Positions 34,141 through 46,544 of a stretch of 64,000 nt of DNA are shown here, one piece after another. The notes beneath the pieces were generated by a model that did not search any database, was not told the DNA's origin, and was given only the letters and a program-made list of their open reading frames with translations. Within the stretch, counting starts at the first letter, position 1, and each line of letters begins with the position of its first letter. The translations under genes and the position numbers were made by a program. Origin of the DNA: Ridgeia piscesae (lineage: Eukaryota > Annelida > Polychaeta > Sabellida > Siboglinidae). Where the stretch lies: assembly GCA_025642075.2 (NCBI GenBank), contig JAODUO010000188.1, positions 425,001 through 489,000 on the forward strand. The letters run 5' to 3'.

Positions 34141-34272
34141 ATGACGACGGCCGTGAAAATAGCCAAAGTCGTGAGAATGCGTGATAGGTTGCCAGTTGGC
34201 GACAGTCGACAAGACAATCCGGAAGAGAAAGCACGAGATGGAACAATTGCTCGAACGACGCCGAACTCTTTG
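34141..34272 (+). CDS. Candidate cassette or alternative first exon in KIF26 intron 1
   Basis: Preceded by TATTTCGCAG and followed by GTAAGT. The 132 bases are open in phase 0 at both ends (MTTAVKIAKVVRMRDRLPVG, then DSRQDNPEEKARDGTIARTT), so they would fit between exons 1 and 2 without changing frame. The polypyrimidine tract is weak and the peptide matches nothing I know. Because it starts with ATG it could equally be an alternative first coding exon. Chance is possible. Confidence 0.3.
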
Positions 34273-34599
34273 GTAAGTTGATATTACCTGTTGTCAACAC
34301 GGTTTTGTAAAGTTGTTTTTGGTTCAGTGTGTACGTGTTTAGTGCTCGTGGCACTGGTTAGACAAAGGGGCATTTAGAGTCGCATGGAACTGATATCATC
34401 ACTCCGTGTCAGCCAAACAACGAAGGCGTCCTGTGCGGTGCAGTAAGGGCCAATGTATTTTGTAAGACAATACGTGTATATAGAATTGTCCGAAAGAGGG
34501 CGCCTGGTGTGAACATAATTAGAATGTATCCGCAGTGTGGCGCAACATACAAGCACAAATTTACTGTCGTTAATATTAGGGACTTAGTTCTTAGTTCTT

Positions 34600-34890
34600 A
34601 GGTGATTACCTCCAAACAGCCCAAACTTGGGCTAACGCAGGAGTTGTTCTTCTGTAGAATTTGTGAGTCCACTACAGGTTACACATTTACCCCCTGTGTG
34701 GGATCTTTTACTTCCCCTGGCATAGACACCAGACAGAAGGGACCACCGACTTTTAGTGTCTCTTCCGAAAGACACAGGCAAATGTGGGGTGAAGAAATTG
34801 CCTAAGTTTCGAAACGGCGGTAGGTGGGATTGAACCACCGTCCCCTCGATTGACAGTCCGGCGCTCTACCGCGCGACCACCGCTCCCCAC
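34600..34890 (-). mobile_element. tRNA-derived SINE, best-preserved copy
   Basis: Minus strand from 34888: GCGGTGGTCGCGCGGTAGAG (A-box), GGTTCAATCCC (B-box), CGTTTCGAAACTTAGGCAAT, CACATTTGCCTGTGTCTTTC, GGTGGTCCCTTCTGTCTGGT, then TATGCCAGGGGAAGTAAAAG. The end is indistinct around 34600. It gives the fullest view of the family seen at 925, 17070 and 27690. Confidence 0.8.
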
Positions 34891-35984
34891 TGCAAAAAAT
34901 CAAAGATAACTTTACCATATTTATGATGGTGCACGTTGATTTTATGTACAATAGGTAACAAGATACCGTTTACAGAATTTTAATATCTTCATGCAGTCAA
35001 ATATGATGATACCAAGTGTGTGACCACTGCACATGCAGCCTGCTGTGTTGCAGACGTTCATGAATATCGGGTCTGGATCACTCAACTGAAATGCAGTTGC
35101 AAACTGCTATATAGCCTTATAATTTATTAAATACATTTGTAAAAAAAACTTTATTTTTTTTACCTCAATCCTCAATGTAGTGTGACACTGAGATGGGTAT
35201 GACATTAAAGTAGCATTTTATATGCAATATTACCTATATTATTTGGTCTATTTTCAAGATTAATTTTGTCGGACCTTTAGCAACTTTTTTCTATTCAATT
35301 GTCTTCAGGGCCCAGCAAATTGTTCTGCACCCACGTTGGAAACTATTGTACTCTTAACATTATTTACTATTTTCTTGTGAGACCATTCAGTAACGTATTT
35401 TATGTAAGTATATTTATGCAAGTTAACTGACGCAGTACAAATACCGATTTGCGACAGGCTTCAACAACCTTTACATGCTTGATTAGCAGTAAGACACATA
35501 GTACATATTTCTATAGCAGATCTGTTTGTCAGCTTGACATGTCTTTTGGTGATGTTTCTCTATAAATAAATTTAAAACGAACCAGTCACTATAAGCAGTG
35601 TATTGATTAGCATAGGACATTTCACTATGCCAATATTTATTGATAAGATGCTCAAATAAGCACATACATTTTTAATATTAACCTCATTAGAATTATTATA
35701 TATTTAGATATACATTCACGCCTAAATAGGGTTTTTAAATAGTATCGTGTTTATAGATGCAGTTAGATTAGATATTATATTAGTAAAAGATGGCCGTCAT
35801 TGCGTCAGCGCAAACCCAAATGAAATGGGCGGTAAATTCAAAATGACTTAGCTACAATATGTAGGAACTGCTGCGTAAGACCCTGAGCCTTAAGTGAATA
35901 GTTGAACCTCTGGTTTCGGTTTTGTTAATTTGTGCGGAGACAATGCCTCGTGACCTATACTATAGTCTTATACATTTACATCTC
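34891..35984. other. Intron 1 sequence, nothing recognised
   Basis: AT-rich, with no gene or repeat that I can support. Confidence 0.5.
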
Positions 35985-36312
35985 GCGCGCGAAAATGAGG
36001 CTGGGTGCAGTTGGGGGTATGAAGTTCATATTCTCCATGTTAACATATAGACCTTTGTTTTTTGTTGTAATAATCGAACTGTTCCCTAATAACGTATTTC
36101 AGTTATATGGTCCGAAGGTTTATTATATGCAGAAGCAATGGAACACTTTGCCGGTGACAGTGATCACGGAAATCATGAATTTTAATCGATTATTATGGTG
36201 GTTGCCATGGCATTAGCGGCAAGTACTTGTGTTTGGCGATCTTGACTAATAATGAAGAGTGCAATTTTTCGCGCAGTACAACCTGTTTGGGGCAAACGTA
36301 TACATGTGTTAT
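35985..36312. repeat. Dispersed repeat, copy 2
   Basis: Matches 7530-7800 and is slightly longer owing to indels. It is the second member of an unclassified family and lies in intron 1. Confidence 0.7.
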
Positions 36313-38527
36313 GATTATGTGCATTTAGACAACTTGTCAGACATAAATGCTTATCGAAACCACAACGTATAGCAATGTAAAATGCGAATCACGTAAAAGA
36401 CACATACGGCCTAAAATCGTGTCAATTATCTGCTTTACGTAAACGTATCTGTACTACGTATATGTCCATGATAGTGTGGTAATCTCAATATTTAATCGGA
36501 CATTTAAGATAAGAAAGGTATAACACAAGATATTTATGACCTGATTTTCCTAATATTCATCAGTCGGAAGGTTGCAACTGTCATCCATCGTTAGAATATT
36601 ATTCTTATGTCCCGTCCCCAATCAGCTCCAGTCGCGCGGAGTCTCGCCAAGTATCGTGACCCACTTACAGGCCCTATCGGTTATGGTGATGGCACTAATA
36701 TGTCATAGCCTAGGTCAACAGTTTTACAAGAAGTTGAAATAGTTCATTGAAATCAGTAAACATCAGTTAATTGGTAGTCAGCAAACGAATTGTTAGAACA
36801 GTTGCTCACAATAAATAGTTAATTAATGATAGATCGTAATTAAAATTTTGACAATGAACGACATTTGACAAGTTGAGTGCTACGCCTACGTGCCCATGTG
36901 CGTGTAAGTTGCGTTATGTCAAACTGAAAATTATGCACAATTATTAATCTGACATCGTTCATTGGTCTACTAACACGGTCTATCTAATATTTAGACGTGG
37001 GATTTAGACATAGGACAAGACTGTTTGACAACGGTCAAAGTGATGCAGCTAGACAGCATAGCCATAGGCATAGTCCATACATACCCAAACCCGAGTTTTG
37101 TAAAACGCCCACCCTCATAAAAATGTAATATTTTAACGAAGGTTTCAGTTCAAAGGTTAGCAGCTAGACTAGAGACCTACAAATGTAATGCAGTCATACT
37201 GTTTAAAAAAACCTATAAAACTAGACCTCTAAGAACAATTTTTTTAAGACATTTAAGGCAGGCCAAAATATATATACTAGTTGTGTCTCCAAAACTTGAA
37301 ATATCCTAAAAGTAACTTCCATAAAAGTTGGTTGCACCAGAGCACAATGAATATGGATTTATTTGGTGTTTCTGGTACTTTCATAGATTATTTAACATAA
37401 TCAACATAGAGCTGTAAATTAAGACAATTAATTTGTGGTTGTTCAATTTAGCCATACGAATTATGTTTTAAGAATATATCTTGGTCAATATATATCAATA
37501 ATAATATTTACATGGAACTAGATCAGTTAAGCTAATATATTCAGAGGCTAAACTTCACATTGTCCCATCTTATCAGTAACCACCTTGAGATAGTGGTTAT
37601 AATTGGGGCATTTGTTTGTTTAAACAGTGACATTGTTATCATACTCAGTGGCTGTCGCGCTGTGTACATCTGTCACAGATGTATGTCTCTACTTGCAATA
37701 GCTAGACTTATCACAAGCATGGACATGACAACAGATGTAACACAGGTATGGTCACATCTTTGTAAGACATCAGTGATATTCTTTTATGGTACCTTAGGAA
37801 GATTGTGAACACGGGATTCACTTGGGTTCTCAGCGATCAGAGTTTCTTCAGTATTTACTGCTGTGTGGTGAGAGTTTTAAGCTGCGGGTTAGTGTTAATG
37901 TTGCTTCACCGTTGTATAATCCACATTATATTTATAATGTTTTATCAGCCGATAAATCAGTGCATTATTCATAGATTTTGTTCTACAGTTTCGTTCTTTT
38001 CTGGTAAATGATTTGAGAGAATTTCCTCTGTTTCCTGATCTTTGTGACAATTTCTTCCATTCCAGGAAGTTTGCTGAGAACTAATTACCATATAGTGCAT
38101 GCATTTGTAGACATTTTATTTGTAAACTTCTGCATAATCTCAGCAGTGCATACTACAAGAGTCTTATGTAAAGTCAATAAAAACCTAAACCTGAATTTGG
38201 GGAAGTCTACGAAAATGCCATTTATGAACAGGCGAAAGTCTTGTCTTAAATGTTAGTATGAACAAAACATTTGCACTTAATATGCAGTGTTTAAAGGCAG
38301 AGAATCACGTATACGTTGGTGACAGGAAGTACAGAAAAATTGATCAGTACAAACAGCCAGGCTCCAACAGGCCTTCATGCTGGATTACATTTTTGCAAGT
38401 CCAAATATTTCATGGTCGACACATACATGTTAAATCACACATGTCCATAAAAGCCAGCCGAGATGTGATTTATATGCTAAAGTAAACAAGAAACACATGC
38501 ATACACCCATTTTCAAAGTGTAATTGG
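36313..38527. other. Intron 1 sequence, nothing recognised
   Basis: Mostly AT-rich with scattered short open frames, none with splice signals and protein-like composition together. A (TA)n of about ten units lies at 38528-38548. Confidence 0.5.
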
Positions 38528-38769
38528 CAATATATATATATATATATGGCTTCTGAAGACCGTTTTGCTCCTAACTTGTTTACCTGTCCAGTACCAATCC
38601 AGTGAAATTCGTGCCCAATCCAGAAAGTGTTTACTCATCCAACTGACGGGTGGGTGGGTCTCTAGGTAAATGTATGGGCTCCAACCATGCAGCTGTCCAA
38701 CTGTGTTGAGCACTTTTATTTTAGTACAGTGTGTAATGAGAAGCTCTTGTCATTTGGCAGTATCTATCA

Positions 38770-39045
38770 TTTGTTGTTGCTGAGACATTGACCTTCATTG
38801 GGACCTTGACATTGGCATTGATGTTAACCTTGACATTGATTTTGACTTTGATCTTTATGCAGACATTGATGTTGATAATAAGACATTGTCATTGTTGCTA
38901 ATGTTGTTGCTAACGTTGTTGCTAACATTGCTGCTAACATTATTGCTAACGTTGCCCTTGAGGCTAATTTTGATGTCATCCTTGATGTTGGCTTTGGTGG
39001 TGACATTGATGTTGTCCTTGACCTTTATGTTAACTTTGACCTTGC
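38770..39045. repeat. Degenerate TTGA/TTGC tandem repeat just upstream of exon 2
   Basis: Repeats of GACATTGATGTTGACCTT and GTTGCTAACGTT types, in six-base steps, run to within about 10 bases of the exon 2 acceptor. The last part (CCTTGACCTTTATGTTAACT) serves as the polypyrimidine-like tract. Confidence 0.75.
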
Positions 39046-39051
39046 CTGCAG

Positions 39052-39360
39052 GAGGTTGACCCCCCGCCAGACATGCTGTCCCTGCGGCTGTACCAGGACC
39101 TGAGGACCGTGGTTGCGGCCCTCAGTGGGGACTCTTCCCCTGGCACCCAGCCTCCTCCCTGTACACAGGAAAGATCCACTATGTCCCAGGATGATGCTCA
39201 ACGGAGTGGTGCCAGTGGTGCTGCACCACTGCACCATGCGGTGGCCCCAGGGCGCGGACTGTGGTGTGAAAACTGCAACAGTCGCGTGGTGGAGTTGAAG
39301 AGACAGGCTGTCAAGGTGTGGATGCCTTTTGCCACAGGCAGGGGAAAGATCACATACTCC
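39052..39360 (+). CDS. KIF26: KIF26-type kinesin, coding exon 2
   Basis: Bounded by CCTTGCCTGCAG and GTAAGT, 103 codons, phase 0 at both ends. It reads [20 protein letters not shown], a Ser/Pro/Gln-rich low-complexity stretch, then [20 protein letters not shown] and [15 protein letters not shown]. The WCENCN-x-R-x-VELKRQA motif is the hallmark I recall from the N-terminal region of vertebrate KIF26A and KIF26B, where it precedes a second Cys pair. The next exon, expected to carry that second Cys pair, was not found before 64000. The GC-rich codon use contrasts with the AT-rich introns, consistent with real coding sequence. Confidence 0.8.
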
Positions 39361-40437
<1,077 letters not shown>

Positions 40438-41066
40438 GTGGAACTGTTAGATCATTAATTAACGGCTGAATGCGATGTGAGAATATGTTTTACTTCAGTA
40501 GTGATCTGTCTGAGCAGGTCAACCAATGCTGAATTCCTTCCCATACATTTCCTCATTAAGCAGTCTTTCCCAATGGTACTCTTCCTTTCAGGAGCTCCTT
40601 GTTTGATCTGGCTCTTTATAAATAACTCTCAAGTAGTTACACATTACGAACGCACTAAGACTTCTGTGTGATATGAGAGTCTAGATGGCGCTACTTGTTC
40701 ATCTTGAAATACATCGATTGACATAATTGTACATTGTGAACTTTATGACAAATCAATGGACCATCTCTGGGACCATAGACCCCAATCTTTTATCCAGGCT
40801 AATCAACAGTCATGTGACTGTCCAGTATTTCTGTGGACACCCCTCAAGCCACTTGACCACATGAAAGCCAGCTTATCAGGGGCTGACTGTAAGTTCCACC
40901 CCAGGGTGGGGTGACAAGAGACAATAGGGTGATTGGCATCAGTTGTAGGATAATTACCAGGTAAACATGTTTATTTGTCAAATTCGTTACATTCCTGTCT
41001 AGTTTTGTACCTTATAGTTTTATTTCTAATTAATTAAATTAAAGTTGTTTGTGAAGTAAAATATTA
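40438..41066. other. Intron 2 sequence, nothing recognised
   Basis: No gene or repeat that I can support. Short open frames only. Confidence 0.5.
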
Positions 41067-41956
41067 TGTCTGTCTGTGTCAGTGTTGTGTCTGTGTCAGT
41101 GTTGTGTCTGTGTCAGTGTTGTGTCTGTGTCAGTGTTGTGTCTGTGTCAGTGTTGTGTCTGTGTCTGTGTCAGTGTTGTGTCTGTGTCAGTGTTGTGTCT
41201 GTGTCAGTGTTGTGTCTGTGTCAGTGTTGTGTCTGTGTCAGTGTTGTGTCTGTGTCAGTCTTGTGTCTGTGTCAGTGTTGTGTCTGTGTCAGTGTTGTGT
41301 CTGTGTCAGTGTTGTGTCTGTGTCAGTGTTGTGTCTGTGTCTGTGTCAGTGTTGTGTCTGTGTCAGTGTTGTGTCTGTGTCAGTCTTGTGTCTGTGTCAG
41401 TCTTGTGTCTGTGTCAGTCTTGTGTCTGTGTCAGTCTTGTGTCTGTGTCAGTGTTGTGTCTGTGTCAGTGTTGTGTCTGTGTCAGTGTTGTGTCTGTGTC
41501 AGTGTTGTGTCTGTGTCAGTGTTGTGTCTGTGTCAGTGTTGTGTCTGTGTCAGTGTTGTGTCTGTGTCAGTGTTGTGTCTGTGTCTGTGTCAGTGTTGTG
41601 TCTGTGTCAGTGTTGTGTCTGTGTCAGTGTTGTGTCTGTGTCATTGTTGTGTCTGTGTCAGTGTTGTGTCTGTGTCAGTGTTGTGTCTGTGTCAGTGTTG
41701 TGTCTGTGTCTGTGTCAGTGTTGTGTCTGTGTCAGTGTTGTGTCTGTGTCAGTGTTGTGTCTGTGTCAGTGTGTCAGTGTTGTGTCTGTGTCAGTGTTGT
41801 GTCTGTGTCAGTGTTGTGTCTGTGTCAGTGTTGTGTCTGTGTCAGTGTTGTGTCTGTGTCAGTGTTGTGTCTGTGTCAGTGTTGTGTCTGTGTCAGTGTT
41901 GTGTCTGTGTCAGTCCTGTGTCTGTGTCAGTCCTGTGTCTGTGTCAGTCTTGTGGT
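41067..41956. repeat. 17-bp minisatellite, about 50 copies
   Basis: Unit GTGTCTGTGTCAGTGTT, with a few units carrying an extra GTGTCT and some GTCTT or GTCCT variants. Because 17 is not a multiple of three and the unit has no plus-strand stop, all three forward frames stay open for about 290-330 codons with the same Val/Ser/Cys/Leu-rich peptide. These frames are an artefact. Confidence 0.95.
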
Positions 41957-41984
41957 TCAGACGCAGGATATAATAAAATCATGT

Positions 41985-42660
41985 TGGGCAGTGGGAAAGT
42001 GTCACCAGTGTTGAACAGTGGGGGCGTGTCATCAGTGTCAAACAGTGGGGTGTGTCATTAGTGTCAGACTGGGGTACACGTGTCATCAGTATCAGGCAGT
42101 GGGGTGTGTCATTAGTGTCATACTGGGGTACATGTGTCATCAGTGTCAGACAGTGAGGTGTGTCATCACTGTCAGACTGGGGTACACGTGTCATCAGTGT
42201 CGGTGGGCCGTGTCATCACTGTCAGACACTGGGACGTCATTGGTGTCGCATAGTTGGCGTGTTGTCAATGCTAGACTGGGGCGTGTCATCAGTGTTAGAA
42301 AGTGGGCTGTGTCATCAGTGTCAGACAGTGGGCTGTGTCATCAGTGTTGGATACTAGGGCTTGTCATCAGTGTCAGACAGTGGGCTGTGTCATCAGTGTC
42401 AGACAGTAGGGTGTGTCATCAGTGTCAGACAGTAGGGTGTGTCATCAGTGTCAGACAGTAGGGTGTGTCATCAGTGTCAGTGTCAGACATTGGGACATGT
42501 CATCGGTGTCAGACAGTGGGTGTATCATTAGTGTGGGATCCAGGGTTTGTCATAAGTGTCAGACAATGTGTGTGTGTTCAGTGTTGAGTAGTGGGATGTG
42601 TCATCGGTGTCAGACATTTGGTGTATCATCAGTGTCGGACAATGTGGGTCACTGTCATTA
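41985..42660. repeat. About 26-bp minisatellite
   Basis: Around 24 imperfect units of the type GTGTGTCATCAGTGTCAGAC followed by AGTGGG. It shares the GTGTCAGT word with the preceding 17-bp array, so the two may have a common origin. Confidence 0.85.
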
Positions 42661-44559
42661 CTTGTATATACCAGTAACTAAAATATTATAATTTCACCAG
42701 CTTCGTATTCATAGAGAGGGTCTGGAATATTTACAGGTTTATAGTTAGGTCTACATAAAATACAGTACAATAAGATATTTATTAATGGACTAAAGGAGGT
42801 CAACTATTGTTCTTATTGAACAGTCTGTGTGTGATTGCAAAACTTTGTTCTCAGGGTCTGCTTAACAGTTCATACACAGTTGTATGCGATTTTCGCACAG
42901 TCAGGGATGTATGCATTTGTGAAAAGATCAAAGTAGTATTTGCTCCTTTAGGTGTGTTGAATTCCAAAATTACATCAAACAAATTGCTGCATTTCTAAAT
43001 TGGATAAAATCAGAATGTGTAGATATAATATATCTGTATGGCAATAAATGTCTTAACTAACAAAATAACATAGTGTCATTGATTGACCTATGACGTTATA
43101 TCATGTAAGATTATTTGTAGACAACATAATCAATACAGTGAATAAAAATAGCATTTGTTTGCATTACTACTTATACATTCAAATTGTTGCATTTACTTAT
43201 TATCTTATAAGATAGATTAACACGTTCCCGGCCTTTAATTTTCTAGTAATGTAAATTATCATACATTATTAGAGTTGATTACAGTAGACAGCCTCTGGCT
43301 ACTGCAATTGAAATGATCAAGTTTGGACTTGGTCAATATTGACCACTGATATGCTATGTTGATAAGGTTGCAAAAACTCTATTAATACCAAAATTATGTT
43401 ATATAAAGTTAGCATTAAAACAATCTGAATTGAACCAAGTTAGATGTCAGTAAGTTAGTTCTATATATGTAGGTAGATCTGCTCAATCAGAAAATGAAAT
43501 GTAATACCTTGTTTCTGGTTTATTTGCACGCTTACAGTTTCGTCACTGGGTAGTTTCTTGGGCAGTAATCAAGTTAAATATATTTTTGTCGGTCATTATT
43601 TGCAGCTGATGGTGATGGGTTTTGTCCAGTATTATTTGTTTGAGACACAAGACTCCACACACTTTTATGAATGCAGACAACACCATTTTCTGACACTGAA
43701 CATATTTATGTGGAAGGCCTCTTCAGATAACATTTTCATATCATGTTTTCCCTATGAAATTGGGTACAACTGTCATGGATTACATATAAAAATAATCACA
43801 AATCAAAACCATTTTAGGGAAAAGTCATGGTTTTATGGATGTAGTAGATTTACTTCATTTTTTATTTTATTTTTAGTATTACATCTTGTATAGAATGTTT
43901 AATTACTGCTATGTCCCATCGCTCCCACATTGTCTTGGGGCCATGGAATAATACATCATCAATTCAGAACATGTCCACGGAGCAATTCTTGCCAGAATCT
44001 CTCTAGGACAGACAGCTGTGTCTGTCTCTTGAGAGCCAAATATTACCTCCTCTTGAGCAAACCAGTGCATATTGAATACAGATAATTAAGTAAAACGTTT
44101 CATGGCTTGGCATAATAATTTAGATTTAGAAATGCAGGTTTAACAACATATGTTCAACTGTTTTAAGCCCTTTTAATGAATACCATTTTCATTATTTATT
44201 TACTTCAATTATTTATGTATTTCTAAATTTTACTTTTTGAAACTCAAGATTGGTTCATTTTGTGGATTGACTTAAATGGAAGATACAGACGTATAAATGA
44301 ATCATAGTGTCTGCCATGTTAAAATGCATTTAATAATAAATAGTAATAAAAAGAATTAAAGGATATGTAAATTTAATGGTATTCTAAATCGTAAATGAAC
44401 TGGTAACAACACTTCTGACAGTAGTTTATGTGAGGAAGAAGAGGATCTGATCTGACAATTTGGGAACCAAGACTATCTTGTGATGAAATCGTATCCTGTA
44501 GAACATAATAAAGAAATTCTTCAACATCACAAATATGTTATCAGTGACATATTCCTGAC
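42661..44559. other. Intron 2 sequence, nothing recognised
   Basis: AT-rich. A 111-codon open frame at 43558-43893 has no splice context or recognisable family. Confidence 0.5.
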
Positions 44560-45080
44560 ATATTTGCTATAAAAAGAGCCTGTTCTCGTGTGTCATGGTT
44601 AGTTGTTCACGTGAGTAACTAATCTACCTGTTATGCTTGCGGAATGTAAAACACAGAGTAAATCACCGACTGAGCGTAATAATAGCCCATGTTCCTTTCC
44701 CGGAAGTTGGTCTCAGCGCTTTTAATAATCACTTTCATGATTTATATAGTCGACAGTCGTTAGGTGATCGAATTCCTCATTTCTTCGTCCGTGTCGCACT
44801 TGCAACTGAAATATGCCATCCAGTTTCATGCTGCGTAAATGTAGTATGTAATTGCGTTACTTATTACAGGACATGCGATCCGTATTACGATATTAAATAC
44901 GTTAATCACAGTTTAGAGTGTTGGGCTGTGACAACGTTATCGCGTGACAACCGGCGTGATGATCCCTCCAAGTGTGTATTCAATTGAGTCTCCCCTGATT
45001 AGCTCCCAGGAATTGCGGCAAATGATACGTCCGTTCCTGGCAGTGTCCATCTGGTGACGGGATCTGGTAGCTTTCGGTGA
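44560..45080. promoter_or_regulatory. Candidate intronic regulatory block
   Basis: A stretch of balanced composition, free of simple repeats, inside AT-rich intron. It contains several homeodomain-like cores (TTAATAATCAC, GTTAATCAC) and E-box or CRE-like words (CACGTG, GTGACAAC). It is offered only as a candidate conserved element; no comparison was possible. Confidence 0.2.
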
Positions 45081-45299
45081 GGGGGTGGGGTGGTGGGGGG
45101 GGTTAATAGCCAGTCAGTGAGGGCACAGGCAGTGCTGTGGTGTCTGTTGTCATAATTACCCCTGTTTCATTACCATGCCGGAGGCTGTGGACCTGCATTG
45201 TTCAGTGCCCCATTGACTCTACTGGGGTGCAGAAGAGAAGGGTGCTTTGTCAAGGTAAGGTAGCTGAGGATAGGGAGGGTAGACTGCGTTTGTTATGGA

Positions 45300-46430
45300 G
45301 GGTAGTTGGTGTTTTTATGGCAGGTTGATGGGGTTTGTTATGGAGAGTCAATGGGGTTTGTTATGGATGGTAGATGTGGTTTGTTAGGGAGGGTAGATGG
45401 GGTTTGTTAGGGAGGGTAGATGAGGTTTGTCATGGATTGTAGATGGGGTTTGTTATGGAGGGTAGACGGGGTTTGTTAGGGAGGGTAGACGGGGTTTGTT
45501 AGGGAGGGTAGACGGGGTTTGTTAGGGAGGGTAGATGGTTTTTGTTAGGGAGGGTAGACAGGATTTATTAGGGAGGGTAGACAGGGTTTGTTAGGTAGGG
45601 TAGATGGGGTTTGTTAGGGAGGGTAGACAGGGTTTGTTAGGGAGGGTAGATGTTTTTGTTAGGGAGGGTAGACGGGGTTTGTTAGGGAGGGTAGACAGGG
45701 TTTGTTAGTGAGGGTAGATGGTTTTGTTAGGGAGGGTAGACAGGGTTTGTTAGGGAGGGTAGATGGTTTTTGTTAGGGAGGGTAGATGGGTTTGTTAGGG
45801 AGGGTAGACAAGGTTTGTTATGGAGAGTAGATGGGGTTTGTTAGGGAGGGTAGACAGGGTTTGTTAGGGAGGGTAGATGGTTTTTGTTAGGGAGGGTAGA
45901 CAGGGTTTATTAGGGAGGGTAGACAGGGTTTGTTAGGTAGGGGAGACAGGGTTTGTTAGGGAGGGTAAACAGGGTTTGTTAGGGAGGGTAGATGGGGTTT
46001 GTTAGGGAGGGTAGACGGGGTTTGTTATGGAGGGTAGACAGGGTTTGTTAGGGAGGGTAGATGGGGTTTGTTAGGGAGGGTAGACAATGGTTTGTTAGGG
46101 AGGGGCGACAGGGTTTGTTAGGGAGGGTAGACAAGGTTTGTTATGGAGAGGTAGATGGGGTTTGTTAGGGAGGGTAGACAGGGTTTGTTAGGGAGGGTAG
46201 ATGGTTTTTGTTAGGGAGGGTAGACAGGGTTTATTAGGGAGGGTAGACAGGGTTTGTTATGGAGGGGAGACAGGGTTTGTTAGGGAGGGTAAACAGGGTT
46301 TGTTAGGGAGGGTAGATGGGGTTTGTTAGGGAGGGTAGACAGGGTTTGTTATGGAGGGGAGACAGGGTTTGTTAGGGAGGGGTAAAAAGGACTTTGTTGG
46401 GAAAAAGGGTATAATTTTTGGCTGTTTGTT
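45300..46430. repeat. 23-bp G-rich minisatellite
   Basis: About 48 units of GTAGACGGGGTTTGTTAGGGAGG with GACAGGG, GATGGGG and GATGGTT variants. Each unit contains TTAGGG and two to three G runs, giving G-quadruplex-compatible spacing on the plus (non-template) strand. The last 50-100 bases become irregular. Confidence 0.95.
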
Positions 46431-46544
46431 TGGGAAAGGAACAGGGTTTTTTTGGGGGGTTAAGGAAAATGGTGGTTTAGGGAGGATTGTCCCCTTAAAG
46501 TTAGCACTTTGTTGTTGCTTCGTTTATTAGAAGAGTCAAATTTT

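Noticed and set aside
42018..42461. 147-codon frame over the 26-bp array
   Set aside because: Repeat artefact with no splice signals or recognised domain.
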